Source: Gnetum montanum
Taxonomy: Eukaryota; Streptophyta; Gnetopsida; Gnetales; Gnetaceae
DNA: 64,000 nucleotides
Reading direction: 5' to 3'
Assembly: GCA_015680685.1 (NCBI GenBank)
Contig: MNCI01004872.1
Coordinates: 1,787,350-1,851,349 of the forward strand
Shown: piece after piece, positions 13,065 through 24,655 of the stretch
Layout: every line of letters starts with the position of its first letter
Position numbering within the stretch: position 1 is the first letter of the stretch
Notes under the pieces: model-generated
What the model was told of the DNA's origin: nothing
The model's input: only the letters and a program-made list of their open reading frames with translations
Database searches by the model: none
Program-made: the position numbers and the translations under genes

Positions 13065-14142
13065 CTAGAAAGCTATCTCACATTTCCTAGTCCATTCAAA
13101 GGGTATATCCTTTTTCATTAATTTAACCAATGGTTTTGCAACCTTAGAAAAGTTCTCAATGAAGCGTTTGTAATAGTCAGTATGTCCAAGGAAAAATTGG
13201 ATGTCCTTTACAATTTCAAGTTTCCGAGTGATTCCTTGGGTGACCTTAATCTTCTCAGGATCTACCTCTATCTCTGTTTGTAAAATATTATGCCCTAATA
13301 CCATGCCTTCTTGGACCATTAAATGGCTTTTTTGCCAATTGAGCCTTAAGTTGGTTTTAACACATCATTTCAGTACTTGCTCTAATCGGTCCAATGCTTG
13401 ATTGAAGTGCACTCCATAGGTGGAGAAATCATCCATAAAGACCTCCACACCATTTTCTATTTGCTACTGTAATATTCTTAGAACCAAACATTGAAATGTT
13501 GTTGGGACGTTGCACAAGCCAAACGACATCTAATTATATGCAAATGTCCCCCAAGGAATTGTGAATGTAGTCTTGGCTTAGTCTTTTGGTGCTATTTGAA
13601 TTTGATTATATCCACTGTAGCCATCCAAAAAACTATAGTAGTAATGCCCTGCAATGGTATCTAAGACCTAGTTAATGAATGGCAATGAAAAATGGTCTTA
13701 AATGTTGCAATGTTTAGTAGCCTAAATTCCATACACACCCTCCATTTATCCCCCTTTTTGGGCACAATGACTAATGAACTAAACCATTGACTATTAGCAA
13801 TAGGGTAGATAAACCCAGCTTTTAGAAGTTCAATTTTTCTTTAATCACTTACTTAAGCTTTAGGTTCAATCGCCTTTGCAGTTGTCATCAAGGTTTCATG
13901 GAGGGGTCAGTGTAAATTCTATGTTGGCATATTCTAGGATCTATTCCAATTAGTTCAAGATATGACCAAGCAAAGGCTTTCAACCATTTGTTTATCATTT
14001 TTAGTAGTCTTTCTTTTTGTTGAGGAGCGAGCTTAGCGTTAATGACTATTGATTTTCCATTTTTGAGAAATGTATACTCCATACCAATGGGCAATGATTT
14101 TAACACAAGGGGCTTTTGCTTGAACTCATCAAGGATTTCCAA
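13065..14142 (-). pseudogene. Reverse transcriptase of the gypsy element, degenerate
   Basis: Minus strand. The N-terminal side (13888-14142) holds the F-A-W-S-Y-x-x-x-x-G-I-D-P block found just before gypsy reverse transcriptase. The catalytic box appears as F-M-D-D-F at about 13426-13440, followed by S-T-Y-G-V-H-F and D-R-L-E-Q-V-L. The C-terminal part (13065-13319) has G-H-x-x-Y-Y-K-R-F-I-E-N-F-S and the F-E-W connection block. Stops and shifts prevent translation as one polyprotein. Confidence 0.9.
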
Positions 14143-14672
14143 CTTTCCCCAGTTGATATTTTCGATGTCAAGACTTGAAAGTTGGTGATGGACTTTCTCT
14201 AATGTATCTATGCTATCAATGTAGGTGCAAGCAAGCTCTTAGTTGGTTTCATGAACATAGTTGAATTTTTCTCTTGGTTAGTTGTTAGCCACTGGGTGCC
14301 TTCTTGTCTTGTGGCTACTGCATACAGGCATCTTTGTATGTTAGTTATTGGTGCACACTAGTTGCATGCAAGCAATGTTAAATGTTGTACAAACCAGGAC
14401 TTCTGCACACAATTACACCTTGTGTCATTGTATGTGATGTATGGAACTTTCTTCTTCTCAATCTTTCCAAAGGTATTTTCCTTTGATATTTCTAGGGAAA
14501 GATCACATATTCCTAGGCACATGTCAATTGTGCTTAGCCATGCTCTTCCCATTATGATTGGGAAGTCCCCCTTGCAGTTGTTGACTTGAATCTCTAGGAA
14601 GTCAACTAGATACGACCACCCACAAATAGTGGTGACAATGTCCTCCACAAGTCCTAATGGGATGGTGATGGA

Positions 14673-14981
14673 TTAGTCAACTAGCTCTAAACGTATGTTA
14701 CTCTTTTTTAGTGGAGGCAAGTTCCAGGCTTTATACATTTCTTGATAGATTAAGTTAACACTAGAACCTGAATCGAAAAGAGCTTTGCAAGGTTTGTTCC
14801 CAGCGATTTGCAAATATATGAGAGGACTTCTAGGATCAAAGAATTTCCTAGGAAGACAACCAGCTTTAATCCAATTGGCAATTGCATGAGTCAACATGAT
14901 CATGTGTGTTAAGTGTAGTCTTTGGTTCGAAGGAAGCTTTGAAGATTCAAATGCTTGTAAGATGTTCAGAGAATTTTCCAC
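14673..14981 (-). pseudogene. Aspartic protease of the gypsy element
   Basis: Minus strand, about 100 codons without a stop. The active site is A-L-F-D-S-G-S-S-V-N-L-I, the D-S/T-G signature of retroviral-type proteases, and it lies between gag and reverse transcriptase. The enzyme would process the polyprotein. It is one of the better preserved parts of the element, but it is cut off from intact gag and reverse transcriptase frames. Confidence 0.85.
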
Positions 14982-15094
14982 TTGTGGTTACAAGGACTTA
15001 GTTGAGCTGTTGGTTCTAAAAAAGGTCTCTTATTTATGTGGTTGTTTGAACCAATAGTAGGTTAAGGGTTGACAGCCCTTGTAGCGTTACGTTG

Positions 15095-17420
15095 CTACAG
15101 CTGGGTAGGGAGCTCACCCTGCATAGCTAGAGTAGGTGGTAATGGAGCTAAGGGTGGAAGAGGTGCAGTTAGATGAGAAGGATAGTTTTTTTGTGGAACA
15201 TCTCCTCTAGGAGAGGGAGTTCTATAGTACTTGTGGGTTTGGTAGTGAGGCTGAGGAGTGATGTGACTAGTAGAGTCACATGGAGAGATTTGCTGCTGCA
15301 CGTAGTATCCATATGGGTCAGGTTGATGGTAAGGGTACTATTCACGTGGTGGTGGAATTCCCCATAATTATGGATGTTGCCACTATTGATACTCTTCATT
15401 TGGTTTTGGTGGAGTTCCACATGGATAATACATCACGGGTTGGTGAAACTATCTTGGGTTACCTTGAGGATAAGGTAACCTTGGGGTGTTTACCGTCTGT
15501 TTAATCGTGGGTTTAGTGCATACACCCCAGACTTCTGCAGATGTGAGATTACTGGGCAACATCCCTTAGGATGGTCATATTTACATATCTCACATTCACC
15601 ATCATTTTCTATATCTGAATCCATAACCTCTTCAACGATGGCAATGTTGCCCTTACCTTTGTTACGTGCATATTCAGTTTCTTTCTTTTTTCTCCTTTCT
15701 CAATCACTACCTGGTTCCCTAGACTTCTCTACTATCTTGAGAATGGTTTGAAATCTATTATCTAGGGAGTCCCACATTTGATCTACCTTTTCTGACACTT
15801 TTGATGCAAGTTTCTGAATGGACACGATTTTCCTATTCACCATCTCTTCAAGTGGTGACTCCTCTTCATCCTCACAAAATCTGACTCCCTTCTTTCAAAG
15901 GGAAGAATCTCTATTTTATTTCTCCACACTCTCTCTTTTCCTTAACTCACCTTCCTCCTTGGCTACTTGCTCTAACAATCTCTGTACTTGATGGGCCCTA
16001 ATCTCGGATAGTCTTCCTTGGGCATAAGTCTTGAGGGTTCTTCGCATTTTGTGCCTAAGCCCATCTACAAGATGGCATAGTTGTTCCCTCTGCAAGTAAC
16101 CATGGCCAGGGCAATGATGTAATAATGTATAATATCAGCTCATGGTAGCATCCAAGGGTTCGTGTCCTCCTTGTTTCCATCCTTGGAATTGCTTTCCCAG
16201 GTTGGACACTCGAGAGTATGTTTAATACTTATTGTTGAACAGCTCTAATATGGTACTCCATCAACAAATGGATTTCAATTCCAAGAACTGATACCAGCTT
16301 TCTACTTCCTTGATTAGTATCCATGGAAACAACTTAAGTTGTTTCCATTTGTTTTCTATGTTTTACAAGGCACATGCATCATAGAACGCCTATAGATGAT
16401 TTTGAGGATCAGCGTTGTATCCCCCTTCAAATCATGGGATATTTTTCATGTATAATCTTTTGATCCTACTATCCTTTTGGTGCCTTGTTGAAATCCTAAC
16501 GGCCTTAGTTATGTCTAACATACTTCGAGTGGTGAGTAGGGGTTCATCGTGATCATACTGCCTATGGCATCTATGATGTCTATGCTATTCCCTACTCTCC
16601 CTTCTTTCATGATGTATTTCTCTAGAATGCCCTCATCCCCTTTCTTGATTGTTTTGTCTATGGTTTCTGTTTTGCTTACCATTATCCTTAGGGTCTTTTC
16701 CTTTGTGATTGCTTTCAAATCTTGAAGGAGGAGATGATGAAGGCGAAGAGGAAAGAGGACTGGCATCATGACAGTGCCTGCTAACTTCTCTTCAGTGGTC
16801 GTGGCCTCAGTCACGATTATGATCAAAATGTCCATCTTTGTCATGCGTTCAAATTCCTTTTTCAGACCCTTTATGCCTGTTGGTACCAAAATCTAGGTTA
16901 TGGATCATTAAGTGAAGATTCTGATACACAACCCCTTGACCAAAGTCAATGGAAGGAACATCATTTTGTGGAAGACCCCCTAAGGTAGGTTCACCCCCCT
17001 TGTTTTCACTTAGGACATACGAGACATTTTGAGACAACTTTCCCTTTATGGATTCATAACGTCTCTTCTATTGTAGGTCCCTTTGACATTGTGCCTCTGT
17101 GGTTTGATACTCTCTTGAGTCGTGTTCATGCACAATGTACTCTGCCTGTATGTGCTGCATACCAATTTGTGTGAGATCACGAAGAAGCATATTTGGAACT
17201 GAGTGATCAGGAGGTAATACTATGCTACCTTCTAAATCATGCTAATGCAATTGTTCATCCTAGTGGAGGATAAAGGTAAAGTTTGGTATATACTCATCGG
17301 GATGAACGTATATCACATGAAACTATTGGGGCATTGGCAGGTCATCATCTGTACTATGCCTTCGATTGTTCATTGTGTCGGACCTAGGCAATGAAACACT
17401 CTCATAGGAAGAAGGAGACA
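15095..17420 (-). pseudogene. Gag of the gypsy element, degenerate
   Basis: Minus strand. A central region at about 15950-16100 encodes the charged helix block with R-L-S-E-I-R-A-H-Q-V-Q-R-L-L-E-Q-V typical of plant gypsy gag. A C-x2-C-x3-H-x3-C zinc-knuckle-like motif lies at about 15556-15600. Nearer protease is a Pro/Tyr/Ser-rich stretch with D-P-Y-G-Y-Y-V-Q-Q-Q-I-S-P (about 15280-15330). The frame is heavily broken. The same Tyr-rich peptide recurs on the plus strand at about 55690, marking a second member of this lineage. Confidence 0.8.
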
Positions 17421-17549
17421 TTATTAATTATTCAATGTACAACACTTTTTTTCTTCTCTTTTCTAAAAATTTTTAGATAACCAACCCTAAGGGTTCATTC
17501 TAATGATGGAAAGATTTCCTAAGTTTTCATTAGCACACAACCAAAAAAG

Positions 17550-17567
17550 TCCCTAGCAATAGCACCA
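17550..17567 (-). promoter_or_regulatory. tRNA-Asp-type primer binding site of the gypsy element
   Basis: On the minus strand, one base inside the 5' LTR, the sequence TGGTGCTATTGCTAGGGA matches the complement of the plant tRNA-Asp 3' end (TGGCGCCGTTGCCGGGGA) at 13 of 18 positions. All five mismatches are C-to-T or G-to-A changes at the three CpG sites, so the site looks like a methylation-decayed perfect match. Confidence 0.85.
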
Positions 17568-17568
17568 A

Positions 17569-18412
17569 TGATGAATGGCAAGGTACCCCTACATTCAACC
17601 ATACGAATACAAGCATTCACGCATGATCCAGTCGAACTCCAAGGACTAAGTGCACACCTTCACAAAACAAGGATGGGTTAGGTGATCATTGTCTTCCCAA
17701 GCTTACTCATATGGCACAATTTGTATGGTTAAGTAAACTTGAGGTATATGATTTTTTATGCTTTTTATGTTTTATGTCCTAGTGATAAAAAGGGAAGGAG
17801 TGAATTAATTAAATGACTAATCTAATTTAACTAATTAGCTAGGTCCTAACTATTCCTAACACCAGCATCTGCTCCCACTTTCCATACACATCCTGAACTA
17901 GTGCAACACTACTAGGATTACCAAATGTTAATCATTACTAGGTTACCAAGTGTTCCACGCATGCTCAAAGTGGTCGTACTGAGTGTGCTTGTGGAAATTA
18001 ACAAATCAATAAAAGCAACATTAATTAACTAATGGAAGCATTAAATAATTTTAAATAACATTAAAGGTAAGAAATAAGCTATTCTAAATACTGCAAGGGT
18101 TATCACAAAGTTCATCTTTAGTTCTGAATACAAAGTGTGCTCAGGTACATAATGCTCGAATATAGATTCGTTCACTTTATGACTCCTACTGCGAGCACTC
18201 AGAAATAATTCTAACTCTAAGAGGGAGAAACTGCAAGAGTTTGGGTAAGGGACTAAGAACTAACTAATGCCAAAACCAAGTGCGCCTACCTCTTATTTAT
18301 AGGCAACAAGACAGGTCCCGACATTGGATGTCCTATATTGCTTGGTAGGCTCTGATATCGCGTACCTGATATTGCAGACACGATATCGTGGCCCGACTAT
18401 CATGGCTCATCA
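17569..18412 (-). repeat. 5' LTR of the gypsy element
   Basis: Pairs with 8453-9304. It starts TGATGAATGGCAAGG and ends CATGGCTCATCA on the plus strand. The ~25-bp TACTAGG(A/T)TTACCAA motif occurs twice (17908-17957). Confidence 0.92.
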
Positions 18413-19350
18413 ATACTCTTTGAGATTGATGCAAAAATTCAAATACTTAAAATTCTTAGGATTTTAATGTAGATCTATCTTCAAAGATAATCTATGCTTC
18501 ATAGAATATAATGGAATAAAATGAAAAGATATGTATAGAAAGAGATTTAAAATTTATATCTACCCTAATCTAGTTCAAACTAGGGCAATGAAATAATAGG
18601 CCCTAGATCTAGATCCACTCATATACAATGAAATAATGTATGAATAATGAATCTATGCACATGATACAACCAAAATATAGGAGAAAATATAGCTATAATG
18701 ATGGAGATGCAACATCAAATTTTCAACCCATTTTCATATCTTAGCTTAAAACCAATCCAATGTTTGAATCCCTATGAATACTTTGTGGATAACTTTTCAT
18801 GAATTTTGGAATAAATTTGGATTCTTGCTTATATAGATCTCACATCATGTAAGTTTTCCACTTTGAACTAGAGCTAAGGAAAAAGCTAGAAATTTCTTTT
18901 ATTTATTTTTTTAAATGGTGAGCTTAGATGTCTCATTCAAGGCTTAGATGTCCACACTGAGAAGGTTGAGTTTTAGGTTGAACATTTGAAGAATGCTTAG
19001 ATGTTCATACTAACATTTTCTTAGGCATTGTTTGGATGTCCACACTAGAGGGTTGGATATCTATAACTAGGACTTCCATGTTCTAGTCTCGGATGTCCAA
19101 GACTAAGACATTTGGGCTCAAATCTAGGACATTGAGGCTAGAATCTAATTGACTTCTAAACTTGGTCTACTATTTGACTAGAAGTTTTTCCTACATTCAA
19201 GGTTAAGAAATGTGATTGATCCTTAACCTTCATGCATTCTAAAAGTTTTTATCTAGCTTCCTTGACTACTACTTTATCATGGTTCACATTGGCCTAGTCA
19301 AAACCTAAAACATTAGAGCAACCAAGCACACTATCCATTGTCTAGTTTTT
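18413..19350. repeat. Tandem duplication, copy B, right part
   Basis: Continues copy B beyond the gypsy element and aligns with about 7290-8190 of copy A, including the field of short GGACAT-type units (about 18940-19130). It begins with the second half of the target duplication, ATACT. The right boundary is approximate. Confidence 0.7.
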
Positions 19351-19951
19351 AGATCATCAAAATGTGAGATAGATTAATAATTTTCCCCTTTTGGTAATTT
19401 GTAAAACCTTGAGCATAAATGACTAGCATAATTCCTAAATAATAAAAGATAGAAATCAAGAAGCTCAAGATGATCACAAAATATCATAAATATATATACC
19501 TCAAAATATTTCATACATCTAAACATATATTTTAAAGCATGCACTTAGGCTAATAGGATGCATAAACAACTATTAAGTAATACTAAGCTAACAAACACTT
19601 AATACAAACAAAAAGGAATATATGAGCAATAAGGTTAGGGTTCATGAACATGATCTTCTCATTTTTTCTTCCTTATCATTGAACATCGCCCAAAAATATG
19701 GAAAGATCCTTCTATGCACTCACTCTAAATCCTCATACTACTTATTAGAATAATGATACTTCTTCTCCTTATCATCATCACTATAGTAGTTTGTCACTTA
19801 TCTCCTAAATCTACTAATTCTAGCACAACTACAAATTGTCTACATGATCAATGCTTCTCCCTAAAACTTGTACTTGTGCATGACTACCCAAAAGACTAAA
19901 AATATATGCTCCACTATAAGGATGATGTCACTAATTGGCATTTAATATTGG
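19351..19951. other. Unassigned stretch
   Basis: No gene or element is recognised. The stretch ends at a possible 5-bp target duplication (AGGAC, 19952-19956) of the copia remnant that follows. Confidence 0.35.
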
Positions 19952-19956
19952 AGGAC

Positions 19957-20980
19957 TAATGAAACCTAAAATGTCTGGTAGCTAAGTTGTAGGGATATTC
20001 TAAAAAAATATTTTGTCAAGTGTATCAATCAGGTGAGATATTGTAGATGCCATATCACATCTGCATTATAGCATCCTAGTCAATGCATTTTAGTTGGTTG
20101 CTACATTATAGATGCTACATCGCATCTACTATATTGTAGATGCTACATTGCATCTACTAGATTGTATTTGCTATAACTTAGTTGTGTCAAAGCATCTTCA
20201 TTAGTGCATCCCCATTGATGTAGCCAAATAAATATGTTAAAACCTACAGTGTGTTTGATACCATTTAGTTAATAGTATAACTAAACTATTGCAATTTTTT
20301 CATGTAATCTTAGCAAATAATCAATGAGTGCTTGTAGCATGGATTTGAGTCAATTGTATGATGTCTTATTCAAGTAGCATTGTACCTAGACACATTTCAT
20401 GAATGGTAATAAGATCAAGATTGATTCATATTCATTACAATGCTTTGACTTAGAATAGATTTACTTTCAATGCAATTTACCTTCTATGTACTTAGTTAAT
20501 ATTTACATTTTTATGCATATTAATCAATTGGTGGACTAAGACTGACCAGTTTCGAGCATAAACATGTATTCACTTGGTTATCCTAGTAGCATTATTACTT
20601 GGTTCACCTAGTAGCATAACACTTGGTAATCCCAGTAATGGATACATAAGTTTAGGATGTGTATAGCAAACTAGGAATGGACACTCATCATCCTTAAGAT
20701 TGTTTTAGATTTTATTTTTTATTGATTAGATTAAATAATTAATTTATATATCATTATTTAGTTAGTTTAAGACCCTAATAACATCAATAATCATATGCCT
20801 CACTTTTGACTAAACCATATGTGATAAAGCTACCACTAGTCTAAGTGATAAGATAGCAACCTATGATCAATACTTAACAATCTAGATACCACTCTAGTTC
20901 CATCCACAAAATTCAACTAGATTACATGTGAATTCTTGTGATTTATATGGTTGGGCATAGGAGATACCCAATACTCATCA
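19957..20980 (+). repeat. 5' LTR of the copia remnant
   Basis: It ends GATACCCAATACTCATCA. The reverse complement of about 20570-20980 matches 54425-54805 closely, and its terminal ~90 bases plus the ~25-bp TACTAGG-TTACCAAGTG units (three copies, 20571-20640) also match the gypsy LTRs. A 28-bp tandem pair lies in the presumed U3 (20105-20132, 20133-20160). The start coordinate is tentative. Confidence 0.7.
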
Positions 20981-20981
20981 T

Positions 20982-20999
20982 TGGCATCGTTGTCAAGGA
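20982..20999 (+). promoter_or_regulatory. tRNA-Asp-type primer binding site of the copia remnant
   Basis: TGGCATCGTTGTCAAGGA, one base after the LTR, matches the complement of the tRNA-Asp 3' end at 13 of 18 positions, all mismatches being transitions. Most copia elements use initiator tRNA-Met, so this is atypical. Confidence 0.7.
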
Positions 21000-21639
21000 A
21001 TTGTGCTAGTAATCTAGATTAGTTATATTATAAATGATTATTTTTAAATCATTAAAAACTTATCTTTTATAAAATATTAATATTTTAAGTTACACACATA
21101 TAGTATTAACTACAAAGATGTATCCTTTACATAGGGCCTATAGTCCATCCCATGATGAAAACACTAGTAGGATATGCAAAGAAAATCACATGATAAGCCC
21201 ATTGTAGATATCAAAGATGTTTCTTGCATCATCCTTGGCAAAGGAGATGTTTGTTTAATATTTATACATAGAGTTCATAACCATAGCATTAGAATAAGCT
21301 TTGACCAGTCCCTCTATCTTAGAGATTGTTTTTCATCATCTCATATACATATCCTATTATTGTTGGGATTTCTTTCATATCAAATGTATCTTGAATAATT
21401 ACATTATCATCATCCTCTTAAGATAGTATTTGCCACAGATTCAATATTAGCAGTATTCTCATAGTCACCCCCTTAATGAAAACATGTTAGTTAGCAATTA
21501 ATACACCTCCTTGATGCATGCACTATTATATTTCATGTCATACATTTACATAAGATCATGCAACTATATTTATGAGGATAATGCCAACATTTAATATGTG
21601 GCATAGCCTAAAGAGGATGATAATTTTAATATGTACCTA

Positions 21640-22340
21640 TTCAACATACATATGAGAGCAATCCCAAAAATCCCATAAATCTTGTGAAAACAAAAGAATA
21701 AAGTCAAGGAGCTTCATAAGAAAGATGCAAAAGCATTATTCATCATTCAATTTGGGTTAGATGTGATAATATTTCCCAAAATTGTCATGCATTGAACTAG
21801 AAAAGCTACATGGAATGAACTAAAGATTACATATAAGGGATCATCAAAAGTTAGAGTTGTCAAGATATAAGTATTAAAGAAAGATTTTGAATTTTTGTGC
21901 ATGCTAGATTTAGAAAATATTGATAAATACATCAACTAATTTCAACAAATTCAAAATGAACTTGAACCTTGTGGAGAAACACTTAAGGAAAGGAGTGCTA
22001 TTGAAAAGATTCTTTAAAGTCTAACTAGATGATATGATCCTATCATCATGGCTATTGAAGCAGCAAGAGATCTTAATAAGATGACAATCGTTGAGCTTGT
22101 AGGTAGCTCAAAGACATACGAGCAAAGCATTACTAATCATGAGGAGTCAATAGCAAATGCATTTCAAGTGCAATTTCAAAAGACATACAATCAAAATCAA
22201 AATCAATGATCATCAAGTAAATCCTCATTTAGAGGATGTGAACATGGTCATGGTAGATTTGGAGGTCATGGTAGATTTGGAGATCATGGTCATGTAAGAT
22301 CCAATCAATTAAAGGAAGGTAAGCATTGTAATTTTTTTTG
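21640..22340 (+). pseudogene. Copia gag (UBN2-like), degenerate
   Basis: The plus strand from about 21910 encodes a gag fragment with Y-I-N-Q-F-Q-Q-I-Q-N-E-L, then K-I-L-x-S-L-T, Y-D-P-I-I-M-A-I-E and T-I-V-E-L-V-G, the order of copia gag proteins of the UBN2 family. A Gln/Asn-rich tail and a Gly/His/Arg-rich stretch (about 22225-22300) follow, then remains of a zinc knuckle. In-frame stops replace the Lys of K-I-L-x-S-L and the Arg after L-T. The product would form virus-like particles in the cytoplasm. Confidence 0.75.
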
Positions 22341-22906
22341 GCACCAACACCCACAATACTCTAGAATGTTGATCTAGAAAGAAGTATAAAAAGAAAGGTA
22401 AAGCAAACATTCTAGAACATGAGAATTAGCAAAAGGATCAACAAAAAGATGAGCAATTATTTTACATTGATAAAGAGGAAGATCAACTCTTAATTTCTAC
22501 AAAGGTACCAGATGCTAGCAACAATAACAATATTTGGTATGTTGATAGTGGATGCAATAATTACATGATAGGAAATAACAAAATTATTCCTAAGTTTAAA
22601 AAAATATGATGGAAAGGTAATTATAGAAAATAGAAAGAAGCTAACTATTACTGGGATTGGATCACTTGAATTCACAACAAATCAAGGTAAAAAACATATT
22701 ATGTTCTAGATCTTTCAAAGAATTTATTAAGGGTTGGCCAATTATGTTGTAATGGTTATCATGTGAAATTTGAAAAAGATATTTGTAAGATTTTTAAGGC
22801 TAATGATGAAAAAGGTGTTTTCATTATCCCTATTAGCAAAAATCAAATGTATAAGTAGTCGATGTAAAAGGATATTCATTGTCTCACTATCACAAATGAC
22901 ACAACA
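22341..22906 (+). pseudogene. Copia protease and start of integrase region, degenerate
   Basis: At about 22535 the plus strand encodes W-Y-V-D-S-G-C-N-N-Y-M-I-G, the aspartic protease active-site block of copia elements. About 60 codons later comes the pre-integrase block (L-D-L-S-K-N-L-L, V-G-Q-L, V-K-F-E). Several stops interrupt it. Homology ends at the TGGCTA microsatellite, where the rest of pol is deleted. Confidence 0.75.
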
Positions 22907-22936
22907 TGGCTATGGCTATGGCTATGGCTATGGCTA
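22907..22936 (+). repeat. (TGGCTA)5 microsatellite
   Basis: Five perfect copies of TGGCTA, at the junction between the broken copia pol region and the remaining tip of the 3' LTR. Confidence 0.95.
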
Positions 22937-23012
22937 TCGAAAATTTGACTGGAGTGTACATGAATGCTTGTGACTCGTATGGTTGGGCATAGGGGATACT
23001 TGATACTCATCA
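22937..23012 (+). repeat. Terminal remnant of the copia 3' LTR
   Basis: The last ~75 bases match the end of the 5' LTR (TATGGTTGGGCATAGG..GATAC...ATACTCATCA, compare 20940-20980). AGGAC follows, possibly the target duplication. Confidence 0.75.
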
Positions 23013-23229
23013 AGGACCAAAGAAACTATTCATGACACTTTGGCTAAATGGATCATCATTTGTCCTTTATCTCTCTAAAGATAACTCCCCCTCAACATCT
23101 ATCTCTAATTGATTTTCATATACGTAATAAGGTTAATCCTGATACCTCTACTACTTCCGCTATTGTCATGCTCTCCTTATAAGTGCTATATCCTCCTTTG
23201 AATCTTTTACCATCCTTGAATCATATACC

Positions 23230-24655
23230 TTAGATGGACCAACTTCAGAAAAAAAAACATTATGTTGGCTCAATTGGACTTCTAAAGATAAAGTTATGTG
23301 CTTTTAAAGTTTATTAATAAAATAATAAATAATAATATTTAAATACCGCAAGTGATAATTGAAATCTTTGGAAGAACTTGAATAGAAACATACTCATACT
23401 ACATAATTCCAAAGCCATGATAGTGAGTCCAACACTACAACTAATTTTTTACAAGTCTTAAATCATTCAACTCATCACATATTTGTTTATGCATAATTTG
23501 TGAACATAATTACAATTCTGGTAATTTGTGAAACTATACATCCAAACTCATTCTTTAACCTATTCGCTTCAGATGCCTATACTGCATGATCGTATATACT
23601 AATCCAAGACATAAATAGAGGAGAAATGTAAAAATAACTGACTAATTAAATTTTTTAAAGTAAAAAGTTCGAAACAAATATAAAACCCTCAAAAATCCAA
23701 CAAGAGATAGTTTCACTTTAAGTTCCATACCCATGTATATGTAACTGTAGTAGTTCCAAATCCAAGTTCAAAGAAAAGTAAAATATATTCTTGAAGCTAA
23801 AAATCTAGAAAAATCCTTTGCATACAAGAACTAAGCTTGAAAATTAGTCTTTATTTAAGAGAATAATGAAAGAAAACATAAATCCAATCCACAAAAGGAT
23901 GTGAAGAAAAAAGAAATGAATGTGATGGGAAAGGTGGTTTGTATTATGCTTATATACATAATATATACTTTGTTTTATGTTTAAACATATAATTTTGATA
24001 CATGCTCTTCATGTTATGGGTCACCTAACCCTCACTTAATCCTTATTGAACCTCCTAAATGTAGAGATGTGTTGGAACCACATGGGTCACCTAAGCCTCA
24101 ACTAACATCCTTCATGTAGAAATGTTTTGGGACCACATGGGTCACCTAATCCTCACCAAACATGCACCTAACCATCTCATCATGATGTAGTAAGTTTACT
24201 TTTTATTATTCCTTTTTAACTAATACCCAATTCAAAGATACATAACAGACATACCTAAACTCCAAATCAAAATCTATTTGAACCTACGAGATCCATATTA
24301 AACACACTACATGTTCCCATATCAAAATCAAATCCAAGCATCACCTAGCATAACACTACAATTCAAATGAATAGATGTCAAATCACACATAAAACATAAA
24401 CACATACTCAACAGTTTCTCTTATATCTTATCCAACGTCCTTGCTAGCCACATCACCTACCTAACACACACATAGGACCATTGAATATAATCGTGCTAGT
24501 TAAGCATGTAAAGACATCATAATCACATCATAAGATTCCATCATTATAACATGTAAATCACCATCATAACAAATTAACTTGTCTTTGATAATCCACTAAG
24601 AATACACACACATAATCATAATGCAATACCCAAGGCCTATGGAAGGGGTGTGATA
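23230..24655 (-). repeat. LTR of a chromovirus, 3' copy (left edge uncertain)
   Basis: On the minus strand the presumed LTR starts TATCACACCCC at 24655, a one-base variant of the TGTCACACCCC start of Tekay/Del elements, shortly after the integrase frame. A TATATAAG box lies on the minus strand at 23949-23956. Three units around GGGTCACCTAA occur at 24018, 24084 and 24139. The left edge was not found and the coordinate is a guess. Confidence 0.5.

Larger units (their letters stand above)
8453..18412 (-). mobile_element. Complete but degenerate Ty3/gypsy LTR retrotransposon (OTA/Athila-like)
   Basis: A 9.96 kb element bounded by two LTRs (852 and 844 bases) with TGATGA...TCATCA ends and an exact 5-bp target duplication ATACT (8448-8452, 18413-18417). 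Coding order on the minus strand is gag, protease, reverse transcriptase, RNase H, integrase, which is the gypsy order. The primer site complements the 3' end of tRNA-Asp, and the integrase lacks a visible chromodomain; both point to the OTA branch. Every domain carries stops or frameshifts, so the copy is dead. The LTRs differ by roughly a tenth of positions by eye, mostly transitions. It sits inside copy B of the 1.16 kb tandem duplication. Confidence 0.93.
19957..23012 (+). mobile_element. Ty1/copia remnant with gypsy-like LTR ends
   Basis: A direct pair of LTR ends (to 20980, and 22937-23012) brackets copia gag and protease remains. The left edge is set by a candidate 5-bp duplication AGGAC at 19952-19956 and 23013-23017, followed by TAATGA where TGATGA is expected; this edge is tentative. 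The 3' LTR has lost all but its last ~75 bases, and integrase, reverse transcriptase and RNase H are absent. The internal coding remains are of copia type (UBN2-like gag, W-x-x-D-S-G-C protease), yet the LTR ends and primer site resemble those of the gypsy element at 8453-18412. Confidence 0.75.

Noticed and set aside
15169-15504. Overlapping frames on both strands as host genes
   Set aside because: They are shadows of the gag Pro/Tyr-rich region of the gypsy element.
22907-22936. TGGCTA repeat as an interstitial telomere
   Set aside because: The unit differs from the plant telomere repeat TTTAGGG.
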